From contig CM037463.1 of the NCBI GenBank assembly GCA_021014325.1, positions 25,042,526-25,106,525 on the forward strand: 64,000 nt of DNA, written 5' to 3'. Source of the stretch: Plazaster borealis (taxonomy: Eukaryota > Echinodermata > Asteroidea > Forcipulatida > Labidiasteridae). The notes under the pieces are model-generated. The model was not told the DNA's origin, ran no database searches, and saw only the letters and a program-made list of their open reading frames with translations. Every line of letters starts with the position of its first letter. Position 1 is the first letter of the stretch. Below, in pieces: positions 1 through 10,900 of the stretch. Position numbers and translations under genes: made by a program.

Positions 1-189
1 AATACTTGCAATGCGATGAACACTGTCGCTTGTACATGGGAGACGGTTCTCAACATCTGCATATCCTAGCCCTGTTAAAATTGGAAAAAAAATGACTTAA
101 AGTTGCATGTAAATCTAGAGAAAACATAAATCAATTTTTGGTTTTGGTTTTTTGAGAGGGTTAGCTACATTGATGAGATATTCCCTCAC

Positions 190-601
190 CTTCGGTCCAT
201 AAAAGTCTTCCGTCGACACTTACAGCAGCAACGATACCAGGTGAACCAACCTCATCCTTAACTCTCTGGAGTAAATCTCTTGATCTCTCCCTAACCTCCT
301 TCAGACCAGAAATCCTGTCTCTCCTCCCAAATTTATCTTTCTTGTCTTTCTTTTTGCATCTTGCCTCTTCAACACCAAGGATGCTGGGTTCCTTAAGAGG
401 TTGACGCTGCAATAGTAGACTTGCTACAAGTCCAGTGGCAATCGCTACCCCGCCTCCTAACGTCCATAAAATAGAGGGTCTTAGCCTATTCTTCCCTGGG
501 TGAGAATTGGTTCCTTGGCTGTACCAGTTAAGACAAACTTTTGTTCTCCGCTGGAAGCTTTGGAGGTCGAGTAAGGCCCTTTTCCCTTTTACTTTGAGCA
601 T
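190..601 (-). CDS. LACTB: LACTB 5' exon, mitochondrial serine beta-lactamase-like protein (partial)
   Basis: First coding exon of a LACTB homologue, read right to left from the ATG at 601-599 to a donor (GAAG|GTGAGG) at 190/189. The exon carries a basic N-terminus, a hydrophobic stretch at about residues 45-65 (GGGVAIATGLVASLLLQ), a KKKDKKDK-rich linker, and then the start of the beta-lactamase domain: SRDLLQRVKDEVGSPG followed by VAAVSVDGRLLWTEG, which matches the opening of vertebrate LACTB. Known of the family: a mitochondrial intermembrane-space filament-forming serine protease related to bacterial penicillin-binding proteins. The catalytic SxxK motif lies in later exons beyond the left edge. 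Bases 1-189 are intron. The gene is head-to-head with UBXN4, with about 1.3 kb between start codons. The identification is firm at family level; exon 1 alone cannot show whether the gene is intact. Confidence 0.85.
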
Positions 602-1928
602 TTCAACAAATTTATCTTGACTGCAGTAAAGAAATTGTCATCAATTCAGCGAGTGTAATGCGGTTGACAGAGGATCCTTTTGACCTTTTGACTACTCTCG
701 ATGAGGATTCTGATATCTGTCTTTGAAATGTTCAAACTGACCTATAAATAAGATAAATAATAAGAAAACTAGATTAGACCACATACAAAAAACCTAATTG
801 TTGATCGTCCCCGCCCGACCCCATTTGTTTCCTTTTTTCATAAAAAACTGCCTTTTCAATGATCTTTTCAGTCAAATTTGGTTCCATAACTCCCAGATTT
901 TTTCAGTTGATATTTTTTCAAAATCATAAGTTGGAAAAGATGTTTGAAAAAGGCAAAAACAAGAACAATTCTTCAAATATAGGCTACACTGCGTTTTAGT
1001 TTTTTGAAAACGTGTTTAACCAAACAATAAAACATCAAAATCACACAAACTCTCTGCTTTATACTTAGTTGCGATAATCGTAACCCTCCTCCCGACGGTC
1101 GGAACGACCGGAGGGAGGAGGGTTACGATTATCGCAACTACTTTATACTATGATTATGAATGATTGGGATGATTTAACTTTATTTTTCTATTTTTTTGCC
1201 AAGTCAAAAAAATAAAATAAAATAAAAAATAAACAAATAAACAAATACTGAAATAGCTATAAGATCTTAGGCTTAATTTAATTACAAAAAACGAAAACAA
1301 CCTAATTTGATTGATCTGACGAGCGAAGTCAAGTGCAACCATGGAGGAATTTCCTTCCATATGGTGCAACTGCAAGCGAGTGCAAGTGGCATGGATCCGG
1401 ATCATGGAGGTAGTTTCTACTCCATGCTTGGATGATCATGGATCGAGATTTGATGAGAGGCGAAACGACAAAATTAAATTCTTAACTTACACTAACTACC
1501 ACTACAGCCATTGGTGTATCCAGGTTATTTACTGACAATGACATGACACAGTTTTTGAAAAAAATCGCTGTCTGTTGGACTTTCAACTTTTAGAACAATA
1601 GTCTAGATGGAATTGTGCGTTGTTGTTTTTTAGTTAGTTGATCATGGAGCAGTAATTGCTTCATGGACATGAATGTTCAGGCTGATTGCTTTCAAGTTTC
1701 ACGCCCTCACAGGCCAAATGCAAGTATAGATCCTGCGTTCTTACTGTTTACTCTAATGATTACAAATGCCAGAAACCAGTCTGTAGATAATTTCAGACTG
1801 GTTCACTATTCTGTTGGAATACTTTTCATACACAAACAGTTCTGGAATCCAGACATAAATTACGTGACTTTGGGATAGTGCGGTTTAGTGTGAAGTTGTG
1901 GTAATTTTCATCGCTTTGGTTTAGCACC
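602..1928. promoter_or_regulatory. LACTB-UBXN4 head-to-head spacer, candidate bidirectional promoter
   Basis: The start codons of two divergent genes, LACTB (-) and UBXN4 (+), flank this 1.3-kb stretch, so both promoters should lie in or near it. I see no convincing TATA box and no supported coding exon. It contains an AT-rich tract (about 1150-1270) and a perfect hairpin at 1066-1140, listed separately. Promoter function is inferred from gene arrangement only. Confidence 0.4.
1066..1140. repeat. Perfect 28-bp inverted repeat (75-nt hairpin)
   Basis: Arms at 1066-1093 and 1113-1140 are exact reverse complements, and the spacer contains a second short stem (CGGTCG/CGACCG). The element is more GC-rich than its AT-rich surroundings. 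It lies between LACTB and UBXN4. It may be the termini of a collapsed transposon or a small foldback element; no gene is encoded. Confidence 0.9.
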
Positions 1929-4900
1929 ATGCATTGGTTTGATGGTTCCATCACTGCTGCTATCACAGCAGCAAAACAGAAAAAAGTATTGTTTGTTGTT
2001 TATGTTCGAGGTAGGTCAACCGGTCAATGTAGTTAGTTTGAGATGTTTTTATTTTATTTGTGCAGCGTCACTCTTTAGTTAGCGAATGCTAAGACGTCTA
2101 TTTCGGACATCATTTAGTTTTGGCCGAGTGAGGGCGTATGGCATTTATGCATGATAATATTGTTAATTTTTTGATTTATATTGCGCCCATTTCCATAAGA
2201 TGTTCACAAGCGCAGTGCATAACAAAATAATTAAATAAACAACAAAAAGGACAATGATTAAAAAGTTAAAAACCGGAAAATCACAAAATGAACACAATTC
2301 AATCCATATTTGAATTAGTTCCCATAATAAATAATAATAAATAAAATGATAACACAACTTGACTTCACAAGAGAAGACCCTTAAACTCCCCATACAAATG
2401 TTTAAAATACCAACAAAACAAGTCAACCATTCCCTTTTTAACTGTGTGTGTGTGTGAGGCTGAAGGTTTGAAGGTTTTTTTTAAAATTTGAAACAATTAG
2501 TAAGTACGTTGTAGTTTTAAGAAATACGTGAGAACATTTTTATGTTTTTGACATTAAAGTTTGATATTAAAAGTAAAACCTTGTTTACAGTGTAGGTGGT
2601 TTTTTTAATTGTTTTTTTTTACTTTTAGACTATTAATAAATGTTGCTAAATAGTAAACTGCTAAAAGTATAAATGAGCTCCTTCACGGCGTAATTGTGAA
2701 ATGGCTTTTTGATTATTACTGTTTTGTTAGTACCATACAGTTACTGTTCTGTGATCATGCTGGGCAGGCTTGTTTGTGGGATGATCAAACAACCTAAAAT
2801 AAAGCTACTATGAATAATTGTTGAATTGGTATTTAAGTCTGAAATCGTTTCAATATTTGGTATTTTCATTTCCTCTCAAAAACCCAGATTGGTTAATAAA
2901 ACTAAAATAAAAGATTTGAACCTTCCACTACACACAAGTCACTGAATGATAGTGATACAAGGATAGTACTTTGTTGGTGTTTTTGAAGTTATAATCTTGT
3001 TTCATTTGATAAACAGGGTAGACATTAAAAGGAACATTTTGTTTTTGTTTTTGATAAAGACTTTTGTGATGTCATATTATTATCATTAACAGGTGAAGAT
3101 GATGTTTCAAAACAGATGGATGCTACTTGGGTAGACGAAGGCGTTTCTCAATTATGTAATGAGTCTGGTATGGTTGTGATTAAATTCAATTCAGACAGGT
3201 TAGTCCAAGACACAAGTGTCAGGTAACACCATGCATGTTTTAATTTACAAATCAACCCTTTAACTACATGAGGTGGTTTGTAACCTGTGTTTGAAAAAGT
3301 ACTTAGGAGTTTGAGTTCTTAAATAGTTATCAAGAAACATTAAACAAATAAATTTTGATAAAATGTGGAAGTGCCATTGAAAAGTTGATGACAAAAACTA
3401 CAAGTAATTTACATTTTTGGTATTGTTTACTATGTCAATGTTCATTTGACTTTCCTGACCAAGCACAATTCTTGCTTTTTAGTATGTTTCCAAGGACAAG
3501 GTCATGATGACCGTAAATAGACTTAAAATGTAACGGCTTGGATGCCACTATCATTGAGGCAAACCAGGCTAAGTGGTACAGAGATGAACTCGGTGATTTT
3601 ACCTGAAAAATATGAAAATAACCAGCAAGAGACCAAGTTTGGAAAATTGATGGAGAGACCATCAACCAGCTTTGGATTAAAGTAAATTAATAATAAACAT
3701 GTCTTGTATGTTTTGTAACTAACTTCTTTGTTTTTCTCCGCAGTGATGAATGTAAGCAGTTCTCACAGTATTGTATCCTTACATTGACAGTCATTATATT
3801 AGAATTTGTTTGTAGTAAAAAATAAATATTTGTTAGTGTTTATATTTTGATGATGCTTCTGTTGATTGCTATTGGTTTCTTAGACTAACCAAACCAAACT
3901 TGCTTAGTGATCCTTAACTGTTAGCCATAGACCCAGTCATATGTGTACCCTGTGTGTCATTCATCTCGGGAGAGACGGGGGTTCCTCTGGAAGGAGCAGC
4001 TGGCTATGTGAACTCCTCAGACTTCAGACAAAAGATTCAGAAGGTCCTTCAGGTAAGATTCAACCTTGAGCTTTCTTAACCCTTGACATTCTAAATTAAC
4101 TCTTTATTAATCAAAACACTTGGCTATAGCTGATTATTCACATCCTAATGTTTGGAATTGATTTTCAGAATCCAAGGTTTCATGTAATGTGAATGCTGAG
4201 AATATACCATGTTCTCTTTTTAATTTCTAGATGGCAAACACCCAGTCCACATCAAGCCCAGGAGCTGGAACTAGCTCTCAGTTTCCAGCTGCTTCTAGCA
4301 CCAGTACATCACCCCAACTTGCCCCATCAACTCCTCCTCAATCTCAGGCCTCCTCCGCTGCTCCTGACACTCAGAAGGAGAAGAAAGAACTTTCCAAACT
4401 TGAAAAGGCAGCAAGGCTCAGACAAAAGATGGAGGAGATTCATCAACGTAAGGAAGTGCAAAATTCAGAGGTGGGTTAGCAAAGTTTCATAATATATAAA
4501 AATGTCCTCTTTGGTGAGGAGGTATAGTTTTAGTTTTAATATTTTAAAATCACAAATTTTGAGCCCCCCCCCCTCTAAAATAGAAGTTTTTTGGGGGGGT
4601 TTTCAGCTAATTGATTGTCTCTTCACAATTTTATGTAAAGAAAATTCTTTTCATGTGTTCCTAGGAAGAAAAAAGGAAAGAAATCGAACGCAGAAAAGTT
4701 GGTCAAGTTGTCCAGCAATCGGCACAGGAACGAGCTGAGAAGGATATCAAACGTATTGCTGGGGAGATGCGGAAGGAGAAACAAGAAGACAGACTCGCCA
4801 AGGAGCGTGTCCGTGAGCAGATAGCAAGAGACCGAGCTGAAAAGCAATCAAGATATGATGCAGACAAGAAGGAGAGATTGAAAACAAAGGAGGCTGCATC

Positions 4901-7900
4901 TGAAGCTGCTAAGGTTTCTGCTAGTGAAGCTCCAAAAAGAAAGATCAATATGTAAGTAGGAATAAAGAATTAAAGGGACACGTTGCCGTGGATGGGGCGA
5001 GTTGGTCTATGAAAAGCGTTTGGAACCGTTTGTTGTAAAATGCATAATGGTTAGAAAGATGCTTTAAAAGTAGAATACAATGATCTACACAAGTATGCCT
5101 CGAAATTGCGTGGTTTTCCTTTTACTTTGCAAACTAACACGGTCTGCCATTTTGTGGAGTCAAAAAATTGACTCTACAAAATGGCGTGCCGTGTTAGTTT
5201 ACGATGTAAAAGGAAAACCACACAATTTCAAGGCATATTTGTGTGGCTCATTATATTCTACTTTTAAAACATCATTCTAACCATATGCATTTTATAACAA
5301 ACGGTTACAGACGCTTTTCATAGTTAACTCGCCCGATCCAAGGCAATGTGTCCCTTTAATAACTTGCACTTTGAGTAGGGACTCCCTTCTTCTATGTGCA
5401 TCTTGGTCTCAAGATGGATTGTTCAAAAGCATGAATTTGTCTTGAGTTATAAATTATGGATTAATTGCGCTAGGTAACTGTTACTACAGGGAGACATGCT
5501 GCCTCATTTTGCCAACGACTTAAATGATTACATTTGCTGAAAGTAGTTTGCAAAAAGTTTCCAAATATTTTGACTTCATTGTACGAAACTTCACCTTACC
5601 ATATAATACTTTAATGTTATACAATCAAATAATAACTGCCTGTCAATATAAAAACACCTTGTTGCAAGTCTTGTGGCCCCATTCTCTGTTCTTTTACTTT
5701 GTTTCTTTTGCTGTTTTACCTGTACGGCATAACACAGGACCTCATGATTTTGTTACATGTTAACTAAAGAGTACACAGTGTAGCTATGCGGCGTGCTTCT
5801 GAAAAGATCGGAAAGGACTTTGAGTTGATTGTTAAGGATGAACACCGCTGAGAATTAAGAGGAAAGACACATGAATAGGCGGCATTGTCAGCTTCTTCAG
5901 CAATCTGTTAAAACAAGATTATTCTAATCAACAGACAACACTCAACGACATTCTGAAACTGACCTCCAAAAGCTGTGCTAATGACATGTCCTTCCATCTG
6001 CTTCCTTGTGCAGGTTAAAGGGCAAAGGTCAGAGAAGGAAAGGACGTGGCCTGGTGAAAGTTGGGAAGTTCAAAGTATGGAACTGCCTAAAATGTGGTAA
6101 TGAGTATCACCAGCCAGGAAGTCTGTACCGTCATATGAGGATTGAACATGGGCCTAAGTTGTATGGATTCTGTCGACAGTGTTCCTTCAAGACTAATCGG
6201 AGAGACAACTTAAGACGGCATTACAGAATGGAACATCCCCTTCAAATAAATGAACTAGAATCCATAAGATTTGAAAGCAATGAGACAAGAGATGAACGAG
6301 TTCAACAAGAAAATTCAGAGAAGGTTCCAGCAACCTCTAAGAGAAGTGCACGTAAGAAGAAGGTCAGAAAAGATGAGACTGTGGTTAGTAGTGTGCTTTT
6401 TCCGGCCTTTCCCTCTGAAGATGTTTCTAAAAATAGCAATGCAACAATGACATCATGGGATGTACAGCTACAAGACTCACAGTCACAGCAGAGTAAACAT
6501 GATAGTCTCTTTGTTACTATAAAAGTTGAGCCAGAAGAACCATCGTTAGATTTGCAACCTATATCTGAGTTAAGTTTAGCTGCTTCCGGTTCTCAGAGTG
6601 ATGAGAACTGCTCTGATTTATATGAGAGGATAGCAGGAGGTAGGACAGATATGCACAAGTGTCCAAAGTGTACAAAGCAATATACTCAATACACAAGTCT
6701 GTGGCGTCACATTAAACTGGATCATGGACCTCGGACTTTCTCCTGGTGTAGACGATGCTCCTTTTATAGCAACAGAAGAGACAACCTCCGCCGCCACTAC
6801 AGAAAGATGCACTTGCGATACTTTTCTGATTTTAAAAAGATCACTCCTGAAACCCAAAAACAAAAGAAAAAAAGGGAGCATCAGGAGAGACAAGGAAGTA
6901 ACAAAGTTGCTTCTCAGGCTACGGTAAAGTTTATGCAAGAGATGATGGGGAGAAATGAGTCTTTAGAGGCTGTGAATGAGATGCAGATTCATCACACCAA
7001 CTGGGAGGAATTGATTGATGACAATATTGTAGGGGAAGAAAACAATCCAGAAATGATTTCCGTTTCAGAGACACCTCCATCAGGATATGAGCCTTTCCAA
7101 CAACATCTTGAAATATCTAATATCATTGGAAATGTTTCTGCTGTAGAGATACCTTCAAGTAGTCAGCAAAGTTTAGACGTCTGTAACAGCTTGCTTCCTT
7201 TTATGACTTGCTCTTCTGATCAAGTGAATGCCTTCACAGACTTGGGACATGACAGTGACCTGACGAGCCAGGTACAAGGAACAGGTGGGGATGTTTATTC
7301 ATTCAAGTGCCCAAAATGTAAAAATGAATATCAAAACAGAAGCAGTCTCTATCGACATCTCCGTAACGACCATGGCCCCCCATTTTTCCTCTGGTGTAGA
7401 CATTGTATCTTCCACACCAAAAGGAAATATAACTTAAAGAGGCACTATTGCCACCTGCATAAGCAGTTTGTAGGAGAACTTGATGTGATTGAGTTTGAGA
7501 CGAGGGAAGAAGTTGAACATCGTACAGGACAAGAACTAGTGCTGAGAAACAGGGCCAAGTTAAGCAAGAAATCCCCCTGGACCATTAAAAAAAAATACAG
7601 AAACATGAAGGCTCTTCCTCAAGGATCTGACATCATGAGGTTTGCTGAGGAGCAAAAAAACTCTGCTTGCTTAGCCAGTACAAACATGGGAAATTCATTT
7701 GTATCTGATGCGGTTTCTTATTCCCAGAGTTCTAGAAAGACCTCCCCTTCTTCAGCAAGAATACCAACTGAGGGTACCTTTCCCTTACAAAGAGTTCAAT
7801 TAGTTAATGTACCATCAATGTCTAATAAGTCATTGCAGCCTGCAATGTATGGAGGTTCAGGAATGTCTAATAGTTTATTCAACTATCCACAAAGCACTTC

Positions 7901-10900
7901 AACTCAAAGAATGGTTCGTGGACAGACCCCATACTTTGGTCCATCCAATCCAATGAACTTCCCTCCAAGATCTTCTGCTTATATTCCTTTTCCTAAACAG
8001 TCCCCTGTAGTATTCAAAAGACCTTACATACCTGCTGATATACCAAACCCTACACAAAGCAATGCTTCTCATCATTTGGTCCAAGAACCAAGTCCTGTGA
8101 CTGCTGTTCGTGGCCTGGTCCAAGAGCCAAGTTCTGTGACTGCTGTTCGTGGCCAGGTCCAAGAACCAAGTTCTGTGACTGCTGTTCGTGGCCAGGTCCA
8201 AGAACCAAGTTCTGTGACTGCTGTTCGTGGCCAGGTCCAAGAACCAAGTCCTGTGACTCCATCACAAGGCCTAGTCCAAGAACCAAGTTCTGTAACTGCT
8301 GATCGTAGCCTTGTCCAGGAACCAAGTTCAGTGACTGCTGCTCGTAGCCTGGTCCAGGAACAAAGTTCAGTGACTGCTTCGCATGGCTCGGTCCAAGAAC
8401 AAAGTTCTGTGACATCCACGTGTGAGAACCCAAATAATAGTGTTCCCCTCACCAAATTGGAAAGAGTTTTACGTGGGAAAGTGACAGAAGTGGTGGAGGA
8501 AGTTCACACTGTGACATACTGTGGTGGGGAAAAAGTCAAGGAGGAGACTATAAAAAGGACCTATAAAGTTATGTTTGATGCAGAATTTGGAGATGGAAAA
8601 GTCAAACCTTTTTGACTGTGATTATACTGTGGAGTATGATCTTCTCTGTTTAACTCACTCTCTCTCACTTAGATGTTTGTAATGGAATAGAACCATTGCT
8701 CATTTGATCTCTGTTTGGCTTGAATTCCATCTCTGGAACTTCAGTTTCAGATTTCACATTTCATTGTACTCTAAGGAAATAATACAAAAACTTGGTTTGA
8801 ATAATGATGCAGGTTTTAAATTTTTAATATTAATAAGCGACTTCTAGATGTTAATTTCATTTTAAATAATTGTTGATATTTTAAGAACAGACGTATAGCT
8901 TTTTATTGATAAACAGAATATCAACACTGCAACTATGAGATTTGAACTGTGCAGTGTGAACATGTAGGCTATGGGGGGGGGGGCAAGAGGTTTGAGGAAC
9001 AAGGGTTCTGAGAGTGAGTTCCTGTTGATTACAGCACTGTGAAGACCGTCAAAAATCATCATTGCTTATTCTGATTGCTTTAATCGCAATAAGCATGGCT
9101 ATAACCTTGCATAAAACTTCTGACGAAACTAAAATCATTCTGAAACTAGAGGATTGAAATGACTTTGACTCTCAAAACACAAATTCTTTCTTACTTTATT
9201 TATTTGTTACCATTTTCATTGTTGTTAACCCAACTAGCAAGCTGACCATTATTTTGTGGCTCTCATGTATTACAAAAATGAAATAGGTAGACTACCTAGA
9301 AGTCGGTATATTGTAATTCAAGGAATAATCACTGTAAACAAAACAGACTACCTAGAAGTCGGTAAGATGTAAAGGAACAATCACTGTAAACAAAACAGAC
9401 TACCTAGAAGTCGGTATGATGTACATGTAATTCAAGGAATAATCACTGTAAACAAAACGGCTATCTAGAAGTCGATATATATTGTAATTCAAGGAATAAT
9501 CACTGTAAACAAAACAGACTATCTAGAATTCGGTATTATGTAATTCAAGGAATAATCACTGTAAACAAAACTGTTGCATCCTTAAGACAAGGTTCTTATT
9601 TATTTTATAAATCTTTCTTTGACTTAGTTTTATTGTGCCTTTTATATGTATCTATATCTGAAACTGAAACCAACGGATCCTCAAAAAAGGTCACATGTTA
9701 TCTTAATTAAGGTATACAATGTTATTACTAAGATTCATAATAAATGAGGCAGACCTGGTTTCAAATGAAGGAAGTTTAAAAAATGTTTAAGAAACTGTCA
9801 AGAAGATTACACAAACTGATGGAAACTTCATCAGATAGGTGTTTGTGAATTAAATGGAAAACTTAAAATTGGCCCTATGCGCTGCAAAAAGTTGACAAAT
9901 GATGATTGTTGATTGTGGTGATATATTGAAAAGTGAGTATTATTATTCAGATTTTTAATTTTGCTAACTTTCTGATATCAATGTGTAATGTTTTCTTTTA
10001 ATTTGTTTTTTATTTTTGTTAATCTTAACCTCCTAATGCATTTCTTCATATGAACTCTTATTGAAATCCTTTTGTTTATAACCAACACTAAAATATTGTT
10101 GACCACATGCTATTTGCTGTGTAGAACTCTTATCTTTCAAACTTAAGAAAAACTTGGGAGTAAAATGTATTCCCTAGAGGATTTGTGATTGTTATAGTCA
10201 AAGAGAAAATATTGGTCGTTGTTTCTTTGAGTACATATTTGTATTTTTCTTGTTTCAGGGATGTTGCCCGTATCCAATTCAGATTACCAGATGGATCAAC
10301 ACTCACGAAGCAATTTGATGCTAAGGCCCCGTTACAAGAGGCCCAAGACTTCTTAATGCAGGTGAGATGTAATTTCTGAATATGAGGATTTAAGATTAAT
10401 TGTTGGGAGTCAGTGTAAAGTAATGTTGTTTATTGACCTGCGAAAGTTTGGTGGGACTAAAGATTATAAACTGTCTTTAGAAAACTATCTTAGATTCACC
10501 AACTTTAAGAAGTGTTGTGTGTTATGCTGTCATTAAGCCTTTAAGAAAGACTCCGATAGGGTCAGTATCTTGAGGCAAATACAACTTGGACAATTTTGAG
10601 TATTATATATTTATGTTATTTCTTGAGCTTGGAGCAATCGTTTTCAAAGACATTTCATTTGAATCATTTGAGTATTTCTTTGAAATTTTATCATAGAGAT
10701 TGTATTGTGTCGGAGGAAGTTACTTCTTAATTCCCAGGGCTGGATTTCACAAATCACTAAGATTCATCTTAAGATGAGTTGTCAGTATTGCCATAGTGAT
10801 TTGTATTGTGACATCACACTGCTTAGCAATTAAGATGGATACATCGCTAAGATCAAACTTATCTCTTTGCGAAATCGGTCCCATTATTGTTATCATCTTT

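Noticed and set aside
5080..5280. 66-codon open frame
   Set aside because: Lies wholly inside the foldback palindrome at 4973-5356.
8050..8455. Overlapping antisense frames opposite the zinc-finger exon
   Set aside because: Products of the 39-bp coding repeat on the opposite strand.
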